Assembly (NCBI RefSeq): GCF_000018285.1
Contig: NC_009901.1
Location: 2,913,001-2,977,000 of the forward strand
DNA: 64,000 bases
Reading direction: 5' to 3'
Origin: Shewanella pealeana ATCC 700345
GTDB lineage: Bacteria > Pseudomonadota > Gammaproteobacteria > Enterobacterales > Shewanellaceae
Every line of letters starts with the position of its first letter. The first letter of the stretch is position 1. Positions 45,600-55,292 of this stretch are shown one piece after another. Below the pieces are notes generated by a model. It was given only the letters and a program-made list of their open reading frames with translations, was not told the DNA's origin and made no database searches. Made by a program: the position numbers and the translations under genes.

Positions 45600-47590
45600 T
45601 CACCACCACTAAGCCGATTAACGATTTACTCAAAGAGTGGCAAGAGCAGCGGCTTCTCACCTCGCTCGACCGGCACTTTGCCCTGCAATTAGCCCAGCTT
45701 CATCAAGAAACTGCGCCGTTATTCACGCTTATTTGTTCCTTAGTGAGTCAGTATCTCTCAAGCCAGCATACCTGTCTGCCGCTAAAACAGATTGATACCA
45801 GCAATCCATTTAAAGAGCAGATCAGCCAATGCCAAATCAATATCAACATTGATGAGCTTGAACAAACGTTGTTGCAGTTTGACGCCATTGGCACTGCCGA
45901 TGACGCCGAGCTTAAACCTTTGATAATCGATAAAGGTAACCTGTATCTTCAGCGTTATTTTAGCTACGAGACGCAGGTTGCCGAACATCTGAATCGACTC
46001 TCTTTTGCGCCAGTTGACTCTAGTCTTAATGATGACACTGAACTGGCGAGCGCCAGTGAACTATTAAATCAGTTATTTCCAGCCAATGAGCAGCAATATG
46101 ACTGGCAAAAGATCGCCACCGCCACTGCTATGACAAAAAAGCTAGCCGTTATTACAGGCGGCCCTGGTACGGGTAAAACCACAACCGTTACTAAGCTGCT
46201 GTATTTATTATGCTCAAGGCAGGAGATGACGATTAGGCTAGTCGCCCCAACGGGTAAGGCTGCGGCGCGCCTTAGTGAGTCGATTAAAGCGTCAAAGCTT
46301 AGACTTGCCAGTGAGATGAGCCAAATTGGCACTGCAGATCTCGAAAAAAACATCGCTAAAATCCCAGAAGAAGCGGCCACCCTACACCGCTTACTTGGGG
46401 TGATCCCAAATTCACACCAATTTAGGCATCATAAAGACAACCCACTCAGGCTGGATCTGTTAGTGATAGATGAAGCCTCCATGGTTGATTTACCTATGAT
46501 GCACAAGGTGCTATCGGCTCTGCCTGAGCATGCTAAATTAATTCTACTTGGCGACCAAGATCAGCTCGCCTCAGTTGAAGCGGGCGCGGTGCTTGCCGAT
46601 ATCTGTGCTGGTTTAAAACAAGTTAATAAGAAAACAAAGCAGAGTCGCTGGCAGATGCATTACTCACCAGCGCAAGTTGAGCTACTGAGCCAGTTAACCA
46701 GCACCTCCTTAGCGGAGTTTGCCAGCGCAAATCCAAAAATCGGTGATAGCTTATGCATGCTGATGCACAGCCACCGCTTTCAGGGGGATGCCGGTATTGG
46801 TCAATTGGCAACGGCGGTCAATCACTCTAACTTACCTCGTATCGCCGAGGTTTGGCAGACAGGCTATCAAGAATTATGCTGGATAGAACATGCTATCGCT
46901 AATACTGCCCACGGCAGCAGTTCGCAAGTAAATAGCTCATCAGCTAATAAAGGGCTTGAAGCGCTACTTGTTCAGACCATTGAGCAATATGGCGTGTACC
47001 TAGCGGCCATCTCACAAGGGGACGTCGATGCAGACAAGATCATCGACAGCTTTAATCAATACCGTATTTTATGTGCCATGCGCGCCGGAGAATATGGCGT
47101 CGAGGGAATAAACCAGAGTGTCACTACAGCACTAGCCGCTAAGGGACTCATCCATCCGGAGCAAGAGTTTTATGCTGGCCGCCCTATCATCATTCAGAGC
47201 AATGATTACAACCTAGGCTTATTTAACGGTGATATCGGCTTGATTTTACCCGATAGCAGTAGCCAAACAGGTCGTTTAATGGCGCACTTTATTCAGGCCG
47301 ACGGCAGCTTACTTAAGGTGCTACCAGCGCGATTACCGAGCCATGAGACCTGTTATGCCATGACTGTACATAAGAGCCAAGGTAGTGAGTTTAACCATGT
47401 ATCCTTGGTGCTACCGATAAAACCAAGTATCGCACAGCAACAGCTCTTAACTAAAGAGTTAGTCTATACCGCCATCACTCGCGCAAAGCATCACTTTACC
47501 TGCCTTGGCAGCCAGAGAGTGTTTGAGCAAGCCAGTCGCTGTCTAACCCAGCGAGCCTCGGGCTTGGCGCAACGTTTATGGCGCGATTAA
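45596..47590 (+). CDS. recD: RecBCD subunit alpha, helicase
   Basis: A 664-residue SF1B helicase (E. coli 608). Walker A GGPGTGKTTT lies near 187, with APTGKAAARL near 219, DEASMVDLPMM near 291 and LGDQDQLASVEAG near 320. The C-terminal motif YAMTVHKSQGSEFNHV lies near 588 and TAITRAKHHF near 625. It moves on the 5'-ended strand in RecBCD. Its start overlaps recB by four bases, so it is made by translational coupling. No clear terminator follows within the next 100 bases. Confidence 0.95.
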   Translation: MITTTKPINDLLKEWQEQRLLTSLDRHFALQLAQLHQETAPLFTLICSLVSQYLSSQHTCLPLKQIDTSNPFKEQISQCQININIDELEQTLLQFDAIGTADDAELKPLIIDKGNLYLQRYFSYETQVAEHLNRLSFAPVDSSLNDDTELASASELLNQLFPANEQQYDWQKIATATAMTKKLAVITGGPGTGKTTTVTKLLYLLCSRQEMTIRLVAPTGKAAARLSESIKASKLRLASEMSQIGTADLEKNIAKIPEEAATLHRLLGVIPNSHQFRHHKDNPLRLDLLVIDEASMVDLPMMHKVLSALPEHAKLILLGDQDQLASVEAGAVLADICAGLKQVNKKTKQSRWQMHYSPAQVELLSQLTSTSLAEFASANPKIGDSLCMLMHSHRFQGDAGIGQLATAVNHSNLPRIAEVWQTGYQELCWIEHAIANTAHGSSSQVNSSSANKGLEALLVQTIEQYGVYLAAISQGDVDADKIIDSFNQYRILCAMRAGEYGVEGINQSVTTALAAKGLIHPEQEFYAGRPIIIQSNDYNLGLFNGDIGLILPDSSSQTGRLMAHFIQADGSLLKVLPARLPSHETCYAMTVHKSQGSEFNHVSLVLPIKPSIAQQQLLTKELVYTAITRAKHHFTCLGSQRVFEQASRCLTQRASGLAQRLWRD

Positions 47591-47648
47591 CTTTTTGAGG
47601 TTTGTCTAGCTAAGCTTTCACTTTTAGTGGCTTAACAGTTGAGCAGTG

Positions 47649-47704
47649 TTGTTAAGTTCAAGTTGTTAAGCTCTAGTTGCTAAGTTCAAGCTTCTAACTT
47701 CTAA
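47649..47704. repeat. Degenerate heptamer-based tandem repeat
   Basis: Four 14-base units built on TTGTTAAGTTCAAG: units 1-3 are close, unit 4 is CTTCTAACTTCTAA. It can also be read as eight diverged heptamers. It lies between recD and ddl. The period (7/14) echoes the perfect GCTAGGT array at 16021, which suggests a common class of intergenic heptamer arrays at different stages of decay. Confidence 0.6.
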
Positions 47705-47861
47705 AAGCGGAATAAAATACCCAATTAAGGCGCATTAAGAGCAAATTCTCGAATATAAAAACAGCATTTAAGCTAAATCGGCTAGGCAATACTTGCATTA
47801 AAAAGTGATTACGCCATAGTGATCCGGCTGACTTTTATCATGGGTAACAGGTGGAGACAAA

Positions 47862-48866
47862 ATGACCCAAAAGAATTTATTATTGTTGTGTGGTGGTGGC
47901 GGTGATGAGCACAGTATCTCACTCTTATCGGCCAACTTTTTTGAAGCGCAACTCGCCACTTTGCCACACTTTAATGTGCTGCGCGTTGAACTCAATGCTA
48001 AAGGTCAATATCACACCCAAGCGGGCGAGCTTTGCGAGCTAACCAATAGCCAGCAGCTCCGCTTTGATGATGAGACCAAAGCCCCATGGAATGTGGACTA
48101 TGTGATCCCTTGTATTCACGGCTACCCAGGTGAGACAGGTGACATCCAGTCCTATTTTGAATTGATTAACCTACCCTATTTTGGCTGTGACTCAGAATCA
48201 AGCAGCAACTGCTTCAATAAAGTCACCGCTAAGATGTGGTTTAGCGCTCTTGGGATCCCCAATACGCCTTATATTTTCTTAAGCGAATTTAATCAGCAAT
48301 CTTTGGAACAAGCCGAGGCTGCATTGGCAAAATGGGGGTCTATCTTTATTAAAGCCGCCTCACAGGGCTCATCTGTCGGTTGTTACCGCGTCGATAGCAT
48401 AGAGCAGCTAGCAAGCTCATTAGAGGAGGCATTTACCTTCTCGCCATATGTGGTGATCGAGAAGACAATTACCGCCCGTGAATTAGAGGTAGCCGCCTAT
48501 GAAGCCGATGGTGAAATCATCGCGACCAAACCGGGTGAAATTATCTGCGCTAGCAATACTTTCTATAGCTTCGATGAGAAGTATGCAGAAAACAGCCAAG
48601 CACAGACTGTGATTGAAGCTGATGTTGATGAGGCAATTGCCAAGCAAATTCAAGAATATGCGATTAAAGCGTTTAAGGGGATGAAGTTACGTCACCTATC
48701 GAGAATCGACTTCTTCTTAACCGAAGACAATGAAATTTTGCTTAATGAGATCAACACATTCCCAGGTCAAACGCAGATATCTATGTTCCCTAAGATGCTA
48801 CAAAATCATGGACATAATTTTGCTCAGTATCTTTCAGGTAATATTTTGGCGCAGTTAAAAAGTTAA
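47862..48866 (+). CDS. ddl: D-alanine-D-alanine ligase
   Basis: A 334-residue ATP-grasp enzyme. N-terminal [19 protein letters not shown] contains the Glu-His pair that binds the first D-Ala. [15 protein letters not shown] (near 87-100) and [14 protein letters not shown] (near 163) follow, with [25 protein letters not shown] near the C-terminus holding the Mg ligands (Asp, Glu, Asn). It makes the D-Ala-D-Ala dipeptide for peptidoglycan in the cytosol. The layout is closest to DdlA-type enzymes. A GGTGGAG-type site precedes ATG 47862. An IS3 element has inserted 51 bases downstream of its stop. Confidence 0.93.
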   Translation: MTQKNLLLLCGGGGDEHSISLLSANFFEAQLATLPHFNVLRVELNAKGQYHTQAGELCELTNSQQLRFDDETKAPWNVDYVIPCIHGYPGETGDIQSYFELINLPYFGCDSESSSNCFNKVTAKMWFSALGIPNTPYIFLSEFNQQSLEQAEAALAKWGSIFIKAASQGSSVGCYRVDSIEQLASSLEEAFTFSPYVVIEKTITARELEVAAYEADGEIIATKPGEIICASNTFYSFDEKYAENSQAQTVIEADVDEAIAKQIQEYAIKAFKGMKLRHLSRIDFFLTEDNEILLNEINTFPGQTQISMFPKMLQNHGHNFAQYLSGNILAQLKS

Positions 48867-48949
48867 TGTAAAAAGCCTAGATATAAAGCTTAGAGTAAAG
48901 ACTAACGTCTTTAGCCTTGTCCCGTCCTGAAATAGGTTGACGGTTTTTA

Positions 48950-49702
48950 CTAGACCAGTAGCTTCTGCTGCTGGTCTTTTTTATGCACTTGATTAGGTGT
49001 TTTCATACCCAAGCTTAAGTGCGGTCTCAGCTCATTGTATATAAAAATTGACTCCTCAACGAGTTGCTTTAACTCATTAAGGTTGCAGCAAGGAGATAAT
49101 AGAAACTCTTGCTTTAATATCCCATTTATACGTTCTGCTAGTGCGTTTTGGTAGCAGTCATATCCATCGGTCATTGATGCGCGGATGTCACTTCTTTGCA
49201 ACGCTAACTGATAAACGGCAGAGCAATACTGTAACCCTCTGTCTGAGTGATGCACTGCTCGATGTTGATACTGCCGATTACTTATCGTCATTTCTAACGC
49301 TTTGACTACGTCTGTAGCTTTCATTTCATTACTTAATTCATATCCCATTATTTTACGACTGAACGCGTCAGTTACCAATGATAGATAATGTATGCCTTGC
49401 TCTGATTGCACATATGTTATATCACTAACAAACACCTCTTCAGGTGCTGTTGGCACTAACTCTTTCAGTAAATTTGGATGTTTCTTCATCCAATGTTTAC
49501 TGTTAGTCGTCTTGGTATAATTACGCTTAGGTTTGACTAACAAGCCTTCACTTTTCAAGTAACTAAAGAAGTTATCGCGCCCAAGTTTAATCCCTTTCTC
49601 GATGAACTTAGGTTTAAGTAAAAAGTAGAGTTTCTTGCCACCAATCCGAGGCATAAACCGACGGATATCTAGTATCATCGCTCTTACAGGGGCTAACTCC
49701 AT
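48950..49702 (-). CDS. IS3-family transposase, catalytic part (OrfB)
   Basis: A 250-residue DDE integrase-fold protein when counted from ATG 49702. The catalytic residues are visible as Asp in VSDITYV near 94, Asp in HHSDRGLQY near 154 and Glu in ALAERINGILKQE near 190. The same frame runs upstream without a stop past the ATG (codons for QKVTSLNRACKLLGITRQAIY) into the end of orfA, so the working product is the fusion OrfAB made by a -1 frameshift. A stretch C-AAA-AAC in orfA just before its stop is a plausible slip site. Confidence 0.93.
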   Translation of the reverse strand: MELAPVRAMILDIRRFMPRIGGKKLYFLLKPKFIEKGIKLGRDNFFSYLKSEGLLVKPKRNYTKTTNSKHWMKKHPNLLKELVPTAPEEVFVSDITYVQSEQGIHYLSLVTDAFSRKIMGYELSNEMKATDVVKALEMTISNRQYQHRAVHHSDRGLQYCSAVYQLALQRSDIRASMTDGYDCYQNALAERINGILKQEFLLSPCCNLNELKQLVEESIFIYNELRPHLSLGMKTPNQVHKKDQQQKLLV

Positions 49703-49785
49703 TGCTCTACAATTCGCTCTTCGTTCTCTTTGATAGATAGCTTGTCTTGTTATACCCAGAAGCTTACAAGCGCGATTTAAGCTCG

Positions 49786-50184
49786 TTACTTTCTGTTTTT
49801 GAAGACTTCTCGCTCCCTGGCTAAGTACTTTTTTCTAAGGCCAGCTCCATATTCTGCATCAATAATATCAACGGCTTCATTGAGTAATAGATTACGTAAG
49901 TGCTCATCTTCCAGCTCTTTTTCAAGGCGCTTAATCTTTTGAGCTGGGGTTTCTTTAGCTTTAGTTGTTTTTGGCATAGTCATTCTCACTGGTTGAGTCC
50001 AGTCCATCTTACCGTGCTTTCTAAGCCAAGTAAGTACCGTGGAGCGACCTTGGATGCCATAGGTTGTTTGAGCTTGTTTATAAGTCATATCGCCTTTTTC
50101 TACGGCAGCTACAACTTGTAATTTAAAGCCTAACGAATAATCTCGCTGTGTTCGCTTAACGCGGGCTGGTATTGGTGTAGTCAT
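49786..50184 (-). CDS. IS3-family OrfA (DNA-binding, HTH)
   Basis: A 132-residue protein with an N-terminal helix-turn-helix (YSLGFKLQVVAAVEKGDMTYKQAQTTYGIQ, residues about 16-46), which binds the ends, and a C-terminal coiled coil (Leu-rich KIKRLEKELEDEHLRNLLLNEAV, shown here in part: KRLEKELEDEHLRN) for dimerisation. It overlaps orfB in the -1 frame. Alone it acts as a regulator, and fused it forms the full transposase. Confidence 0.93.
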   Translation of the reverse strand: MTTPIPARVKRTQRDYSLGFKLQVVAAVEKGDMTYKQAQTTYGIQGRSTVLTWLRKHGKMDWTQPVRMTMPKTTKAKETPAQKIKRLEKELEDEHLRNLLLNEAVDIIDAEYGAGLRKKYLAREREVFKNRK

Positions 50185-50235
50185 TATAAAGTCCTAAATG
50201 TGTAAACACATTTCAGGACAAGACACCTTAAATAC

Positions 50236-50264
50236 AAAAGCCAGCGCAATATGCGCTGGCTTTT
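50236..50264. terminator. Terminator of the nap operon
   Basis: A perfect AAAAGCCAGCGCA arm with its complement and a 3-base loop lies 30 bases past the napC stop. It ends in a T-run on both strands. The IS element inserted just beyond it. Confidence 0.92.
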
Positions 50265-50293
50265 TAGTTTCAAGCTATTGTGACAAGATTAGA

Positions 50294-50893
50294 TCACCAA
50301 CCTTCAACACCTTTCATATCAGGAAGGTGATGGGCAATACCCTTGTGGCAGTCGATACAGGTCTTCTCACCACTGGCAAGAGAGGTTGAGTGCATCTTAG
50401 CTGCACGTGGTGATTGGCGAGTAAAGTCCATGTAATCGAAGTTGTGACAGTTACGGCACTCCAGCGAATCATTGGCTTTTAAACGCGCCCACTCATGTTC
50501 AGCAAGCTCACGACGCTTCTCTTCGAACTTTTCGCGAGTATTGATGGTACCGAACACCTTACCCCACACTTCTTTCGATGCTTGCATCTTACGAGCAATC
50601 TTATCGGTCCAGTTATGAGGTACGTGACAATCGGGACATGTCGCTCGCACACCACTGCGGTTAGTGAAGTGAATCGTTGTTTTAAGTTCTTCGTAAACGT
50701 TATTTTCCATCTCATGACAGCTAATACAAAACGCTTCAGTGTTAGATACTGTCAACGCAGTGTTAAAGCCACCCCAGAAAATCACCCCAGCTACGAAGCC
50801 ACCGAGCGTTAAAAAGCCTAAGCTGTAATGAACACTTGGCTTTCTCAGCACTGTCCATACCTTTTTAAGGAAAGATCGTAATTTAGCGATCAT
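50294..50893 (-). CDS. napC: Membrane-anchored tetrahaem c-type cytochrome NapC
   Basis: A 199-residue quinol dehydrogenase with one N-terminal membrane anchor (residues about 24-45) and four CXXCH haem sites: Cys56-His60 (CISCH), Cys86-His90 (CPDCH), Cys146-His150 (CRNCH) and Cys179-His183 (CIDCH). It moves electrons from menaquinol or ubiquinol to NapAB. It is the last gene of the nap operon, eight bases after napB. It matches NapC/NirT family length and spacing. Confidence 0.95.
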   Translation of the reverse strand: MIAKLRSFLKKVWTVLRKPSVHYSLGFLTLGGFVAGVIFWGGFNTALTVSNTEAFCISCHEMENNVYEELKTTIHFTNRSGVRATCPDCHVPHNWTDKIARKMQASKEVWGKVFGTINTREKFEEKRRELAEHEWARLKANDSLECRNCHNFDYMDFTRQSPRAAKMHSTSLASGEKTCIDCHKGIAHHLPDMKGVEGW

Positions 50894-50901
50894 AACTACT
50901 C

Positions 50902-51387
50902 CTAGTGTGCTTTCTTATTAGAATCGGCTTTCATTAGCTGGTCCATATCCACAAACTCATTCGGCACTAGAATTTTAGCGTCTAGTTGTGGCACGTGGCA
51001 TTGGGTACAGAAGTAACGTCTTGGAGACAGGGTCGCAAGGAAGTTGTTCTCGCGGTCCATATAGTGAGTCACGCTCACCATAGGTGCTTGTGACTCACCC
51101 GTGCGGCTACGGTCGTGACAAGACATACACTTATTAACCTTTAAGTTAACCTGATAGCCATCAATCTTATGGGGGATCACTGGTGGTTGCATCGGGTAGT
51201 TACGCACTTCTTTTACATCAGAGTTAATCACTTTTTGCATCGCAGGTGGCGTTGGCTCAACGTTCAGCGGAGCCTCACGTAGCGTCGCTATCTTGTCAGC
51301 TGGAATAACCTCTGCTGAAACACTAAAAGCACTTGCTAAAGATAAGCTCATCAAAGCAGCTGCAGATACTCGTGTTAATGTTTTCAT
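50902..51387 (-). CDS. napB: Dihaem cytochrome c NapB
   Basis: A 161-residue periplasmic protein with a signal peptide cleaved near SVSA-EV (residue 25) and two CXXCH motifs: Cys87-His91 (CMSCH) and Cys127-His131 (CTQCH). It passes electrons from NapC to the catalytic subunit NapA. The order napA-napB-napC places it as the small subunit. It begins 12 bases after the napA stop. Confidence 0.95.
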   Translation of the reverse strand: MKTLTRVSAAALMSLSLASAFSVSAEVIPADKIATLREAPLNVEPTPPAMQKVINSDVKEVRNYPMQPPVIPHKIDGYQVNLKVNKCMSCHDRSRTGESQAPMVSVTHYMDRENNFLATLSPRRYFCTQCHVPQLDAKILVPNEFVDMDQLMKADSNKKAH

Positions 51388-51399
51388 TATTATTTCTCC

Positions 51400-53895
51400 T
51401 TATGCCTTGACGATCTTCACTGCGCACTTCTTAAAGTCGGTCTGCTTAGACAGTGGATCGGTTGCATCGAGAGTCACCTTATTAATCAGCTGACTCGCAT
51501 CGAACCAAGGCACGAACACTAATCCCACTGGCGGCTTGTTACGACCACGAGTTTCGACTCGGGTCTTAATTTCACCTCGGCGAGAAATCACCCGTACTTC
51601 ATCACCGCGGCGTAAGCCTCGCTGTTTGGCATCTTGTGGATGCATAAAACACACAGCATCAGGGAAGGCTCGATATAGCTCAGGTACGCGCTGCGTCATT
51701 GAGCCTGAATGCCAATGTTCCAGTACACGCCCCGTCGATAACCAAATATCAAACTCATCATCTGGCGACTCAGCAGCTGGCTCGTATGGCAGTGCAAAAA
51801 TAACCGCTTTACCGTCTGGCTTACCGTAGAACTCAAAACCAGAACCCGCCTTCACATAGGGATCACTACCTTCTTTAAAGCGCCATTTAGTTTCTTTGCC
51901 ATCCACAACAGGCCAGCGTAGGCCGTGAACCTCATGGTAAGTATCAAATGGTGCCAAATCATGGGCATGACCACGACCGAAGGTGGCATACTCCTCAAAT
52001 AGACCTTTTTGAACATAGAAGCCAAAGTCTTCAGCTTCGTCATTCATGTATTTACTGTTTCTGTCTGACAGTGGGAATTTCTCCACGTTGCCGTTTTGAT
52101 ACAGCACTTCAAACAGTGTCTTACCTTTAAATTCAGGGTTTGCAGCAAGTACATCGGCAGGCCAAACTTCGTCAGTAGTGAAGCGCTTTGAGAACTCCAT
52201 TAGCTGCCAAAGATCTGAGCGAGACTCACCCGGCGCTTTCACCATCTGGTGCCAGAATTGGGTACGACGCTCGGCGTTACCATAAGCGCCCTCTTTCTCT
52301 ACCCACATCGCGGTTGGCAGAATAAGGTCCGCAGCCTGCGTGGTTACTGTTGGGTAAGCATCTGATACCACGATGAAGTTTTCAGGGTTGCGATAACCCG
52401 GCAAGCCTTCTTCGTTGATATTAGGACCGGCCTGCATATTGTTGTTCACCTGAACCCAATAGGCATTGATGTCACCATCTTTTAGACGACGGTTTTGCTC
52501 AACTGCGTGATAACCAGGCTTTGGTGGAATAATGCCACTTGGAATACGCCAAATCTTTTCAGCAATCGCTCTATGCTTTGGATTTTTAACCACCATGTCT
52601 GCAGGCAGACGGTGTGAGAAGGTTCCCACTTCACGTGCAGTACCACAAGCCGAAGGCTGACCAGTAAGAGAGAATGGGCTGTTACCCGGAGTCGAAATCT
52701 TACCCGTTAACAAGTGAATGTTGTAGATAAGGTTGTTACACCACACACCACGAGTATGCTGATTAAAGCCCATGGTCCAGAAAGAGGTTACTTTCTTATT
52801 TGGATCGGCATAAAGCTCAGCCAGCTCTATTAGCTTATGTTCTGGTACCCCAGAAAGCTTGCTAACAGACTTCACGTCGTAATCGGCAACAAACTTCTTA
52901 AATGCCTCAAAGTCGATAGGTGTTGAGTCGCCGGCTGTTTTGACGTTCTTAGCGGCTTTTTGTAGCGGATGAGATGGACGCAGGCCATAACCGATATCGG
53001 TTTCACCTTTGCGGAAGTTAACGTGTTTGTTAACAAAGTCCCAATTCACTTTATCGTTTTGAATGATGTAGTTTGCAACGAAGTTCAGCATTGCTAAATC
53101 AGTCTGTGGCGTAAATACGATGCCTAAATCGGCAAGGTCGAACGATCTATGTTCAAATGTCGAAAGAACTGCCACATTCACATGAGGGGCGCTTAAGCGG
53201 CGATCTGTCACACGGCTCCAAAGGATCGGGTGCATCTCTGCCATATTAGAGCCCCAAAGCACGAATGCATCGGCCGCTTCCATATCATCATAGCAACCCA
53301 TTGGCTCGTCGATACCGAAGGTACGCATAAAGCCACCTACGGCAGAGGCCATACAGTGACGAGCGTTAGGGTCGATATTGTTTGAACCAAAGCCCGCTTT
53401 CATCAGTTTTGAAGCCGCGTAGCCTTCCCAAACAGTCCACTGACCAGAACCAAACATACCAATTGCGGTTGGTCCTTTGTCTTTAATGGTTTTCTTCCAC
53501 TTTTGCGCCATAGTATCAAACGCGGTATCCCAAGATACGGAAGTAAACTCACCGTTCTTGTCATACTTACCGTCTGTCATACGTAGCATTGGGGTTTGAA
53601 GTCTATCTTTACCGTACATGATCTTAGATAGGAAGTAGCCCTTGATACAGTTAAGGCCCTTGTTCACTTCACTTTCTGCATCACCATGTGTTGCAACCAC
53701 TTTGCCGTCGCGTGTCGCAACAATCACCGAGCAACCTGTACCGCAAAAACGACACGGCGCCTTGTTCCATTCTAGTTTTGTTTCTTCAGAACTGGTGATC
53801 AGGTTACTCGCGGTAGCGGGTAAGGCTAGGCCAGCGACACTCGCTGCAGTCAAAGCAGCGTTGGCCTTCATAAATTCGCGTCTGTTCATTTTCAT
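51400..53895 (-). CDS. napA: Periplasmic nitrate reductase, catalytic molybdopterin subunit
   Basis: An 831-residue enzyme (E. coli 828). The Tat signal [19 protein letters not shown] lies at the N-terminus. The [4Fe-4S] ligands are Cys48, Cys51, Cys55 and Cys83 ([13 protein letters not shown]). The molybdenum ligand is Cys181 in [10 protein letters not shown]. It reduces nitrate to nitrite in the periplasm. The start at 53895 overlaps the napD stop by four bases. The E/D/A/B/C gene order is that of the Nap-alpha type described in Shewanella. It is unlike the Nap-beta type (DAGHB), for which no genes appear here. Confidence 0.97.
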   Translation of the reverse strand: MKMNRREFMKANAALTAASVAGLALPATASNLITSSEETKLEWNKAPCRFCGTGCSVIVATRDGKVVATHGDAESEVNKGLNCIKGYFLSKIMYGKDRLQTPMLRMTDGKYDKNGEFTSVSWDTAFDTMAQKWKKTIKDKGPTAIGMFGSGQWTVWEGYAASKLMKAGFGSNNIDPNARHCMASAVGGFMRTFGIDEPMGCYDDMEAADAFVLWGSNMAEMHPILWSRVTDRRLSAPHVNVAVLSTFEHRSFDLADLGIVFTPQTDLAMLNFVANYIIQNDKVNWDFVNKHVNFRKGETDIGYGLRPSHPLQKAAKNVKTAGDSTPIDFEAFKKFVADYDVKSVSKLSGVPEHKLIELAELYADPNKKVTSFWTMGFNQHTRGVWCNNLIYNIHLLTGKISTPGNSPFSLTGQPSACGTAREVGTFSHRLPADMVVKNPKHRAIAEKIWRIPSGIIPPKPGYHAVEQNRRLKDGDINAYWVQVNNNMQAGPNINEEGLPGYRNPENFIVVSDAYPTVTTQAADLILPTAMWVEKEGAYGNAERRTQFWHQMVKAPGESRSDLWQLMEFSKRFTTDEVWPADVLAANPEFKGKTLFEVLYQNGNVEKFPLSDRNSKYMNDEAEDFGFYVQKGLFEEYATFGRGHAHDLAPFDTYHEVHGLRWPVVDGKETKWRFKEGSDPYVKAGSGFEFYGKPDGKAVIFALPYEPAAESPDDEFDIWLSTGRVLEHWHSGSMTQRVPELYRAFPDAVCFMHPQDAKQRGLRRGDEVRVISRRGEIKTRVETRGRNKPPVGLVFVPWFDASQLINKVTLDATDPLSKQTDFKKCAVKIVKA

Positions 53896-54158
53896 TGTTC
53901 ACCCTCTTCAAGCACTTCACTTTGGTGATAAACCATTGCAGCCGACAACACTCCTGGTATGGCATTAATAGTTTCGATACTTGTCATTAATGATTTCTGG
54001 CTATTGCCTTCTAGCACTACGACCAATTTCACTTCGTTATTTACCGACAATTCGGCATTTTCCATCTCAATAATGGTTTGCCTTACTGCTGACATCTGCT
54101 CAGGTTGTACTTGAAGTACTAAGCTCGTTACGTGAAGTTCATTGCTCATCTTTATCAC
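53892..54158 (-). CDS. napD: NapD, Tat-signal chaperone of NapA
   Basis: An 88-residue cytoplasmic ferredoxin-fold protein that binds the NapA twin-arginine signal during maturation. Start [26 protein letters not shown] (shown in part: [15 protein letters not shown]) matches the family. A second ATG at 54149 (MSNELHV) is an alternative start. It overlaps napA by four bases (ATGA), which couples synthesis of chaperone and enzyme. Confidence 0.92.
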   Translation of the reverse strand: MIKMSNELHVTSLVLQVQPEQMSAVRQTIIEMENAELSVNNEVKLVVVLEGNSQKSLMTSIETINAIPGVLSAAMVYHQSEVLEEGEQ

Positions 54159-54189
54159 TCTACTTATTTATTTTTTTGTTTTTATAGGT

Positions 54190-54348
54190 TTAACCTGCTC
54201 CAGGTGGGCCGGTTAGAATTTGGCTGAACCAAATTGCAAAGCCGAGTCCAGAAACAAGCAAAACAGATAAAAGGGGGGCGAGAAATACAGTCAGAAAAAT
54301 GAATATTCTAAACTCTAGTTTTTTCTCATCATTCGGTGTGGAACTCAT
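54190..54348 (-). CDS. napE: NapE, small membrane protein of the nap operon
   Basis: Fifty-two residues, from ATG 54348 with a GGAGG nine bases upstream to TAA 54190. A charged N-terminus (NDEKKLEFR) precedes one membrane helix (IFIFLTVFLAPLLSVLLVSG) and the conserved end LTGPPGAG. The pattern charged-helix-GPPG is that of NapE. It is the first gene of the nap operon, 31 bases before napD, and is short enough to be missed by automatic gene calling. The function of NapE is not known. Confidence 0.88.
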   Translation of the reverse strand: MSSTPNDEKKLEFRIFIFLTVFLAPLLSVLLVSGLGFAIWFSQILTGPPGAG

Positions 54349-54495
54349 AAATCCTCCAACGAGTGGGGCTATCTAACATGTTTTTATGGTGAATCGATTT
54401 ATGTTAAAGCGAGAAAGTCAACCATCTATTACAACCATTAACTCTGTGCTTTCATCTTGCACAAAATGATATCAACAAGTTAACAAACTTATGTA

Positions 54496-54511
54496 TACCT
54501 ATAATTTGGTA
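54496..54511. promoter_or_regulatory. NarP-type 7-2-7 operator
   Basis: TACCTAT-AA-TTTGGTA is an inverted heptamer pair with the 7-2-7 spacing of NarP sites. The first heptamer fits TACYYMT and the second agrees at 5 of 7 positions. It lies about 150 bases before napE, as expected for nitrate/nitrite control by NarQP. Confidence 0.6.
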
Positions 54512-54525
54512 AAATCATACCTAGG

Positions 54526-54539
54526 TTGATCCAGATCAT
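54526..54539. promoter_or_regulatory. FNR/EtrA box of the nap operon
   Basis: TTGAT-CCAG-ATCAT differs from the FNR consensus TTGAT-N4-ATCAA in the last base only. It lies upstream of the NarP-type site, with centres about 29 bases apart, in the order used in E. coli napF. It suggests anaerobic activation by the FNR homologue EtrA or by CRP-family proteins. Confidence 0.7.
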
Positions 54540-54818
54540 CATTTTTAAACAACAAACACCAAGATCACCCTTCTTAAACATTAAAACCGATTAATTGATC
54601 AATAGAATCACTTGTTAAGCTATTCATAACATTCTAAACAATGGAACAAACTAGGCTAAATTTCAAACAATGCGAATGGTTTTATAACAAAATATTCAAT
54701 AAGAGGTATTAAGCTTATTTTAAGGCTGGTCAAATATCACACTATTAAACGACAAAACGGTAGGTTATGAAGAATTGTGGAGGGGAGCTCTGCGACAACT
54801 AATAGAGAAAAACAAACT

Positions 54819-55214
54819 TTTTGTTTTCAGCCCTAAACCACCTACTTCAGTAGGTGGTTATCATCAATTAGGCTCTGCCTGAAGTACGTTCAATAGCATT
54901 GCGGAGTAAGGCAATGTTTAACGACTTATAAGCACGCCGACTTTTGTTTGAAGAGAAAGTGTCCATGGAGGCGAGCTTAGCATCCATGCGATACACGGCT
55001 TATAAGTTCATTTAAACATAGCTTATTAACTCAAGTGATACGTGAGCTTTACTAATAGTGCGGTACAAGCTTCTAAATCAGGGATGATTTAGTAGAGCCT
55101 ATAGGGATATATTTACGGCGTCTTGTTAACGCACGGTAGAAAAGCTCCCTTTTAGGGAGTCTACTTTTATAACAGATGGGCAAAGCCACCTTCTTCAGAA
55201 GGTGGATCTTTTAC
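54819..55214 (-). mobile_element. Palindrome-ended repeat element, copy 2
   Basis: A 396-base copy of the element at 10110, in inverse orientation and about 96% identical. Its ends are better preserved: both CCACCTACTGAAGTAGGTGG and CCACCTTCTGAAGAAGGTGG (on the element's top strand) are perfect. The flanks after the ends differ from those of copy 1, so the boundaries GTAAAAGA and GAAAACAAAA are well supported. It lies between the hrpA terminator and the nap promoter. No transposase is present. Confidence 0.72.
54868..54966 (-). other. Conserved 32-codon frame inside repeat copy 2
   Basis: Same predicted peptide as in copy 1 (ends NAIERTSGRA), one synonymous change, no Shine-Dalgarno. Reported because it stays open in both copies. 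Coding status is unproved. Confidence 0.3.
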
Positions 55215-55232
55215 TTTTATCATTTAATGATT

Positions 55233-55262
55233 AAAAAAACGCGCGGCGTTAACCGTGCGTTT
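55233..55262 (-). terminator. hrpA rho-independent terminator
   Basis: Ten-base arms AAACGCGCGG and CCGTGCGTTT with a six-base loop, followed on the minus strand by a T-run, 31 bases beyond the hrpA stop. Confidence 0.88.
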
Positions 55263-55292
55263 CTTCAGTGCTAAAACAGATCTAGCTCAACA

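Larger units (their letters stand above)
48918..50225 (-). mobile_element. IS3-family insertion sequence, complete
   Basis: A 1308-base element bounded by imperfect inverted repeats (TGTCCCGTCCTGAAATAGG at the left; TGTCTTGTCCTGAAATGTG on the minus strand at the right). CCT flanks it on both sides (48915-48917 and 50226-50228), a 3-base target duplication usual for IS3. It carries orfA and orfB in overlapping frames and appears intact. The insertion lies between ddl and the nap operon terminator and breaks no gene. Confidence 0.93.
54349..54818. other. nap promoter region
   Basis: A 470-base A/T-rich region. The right part (about 54600-54818) shows no recognised feature. The left part holds the FNR and NarP sites listed separately and the 5' leader of napE. 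Confidence 0.6.

Noticed and set aside
54423..54470. TGTGC...GCACA as a CRP site near nap
   Set aside because: The half sites are nine bases apart, whereas CRP needs six.
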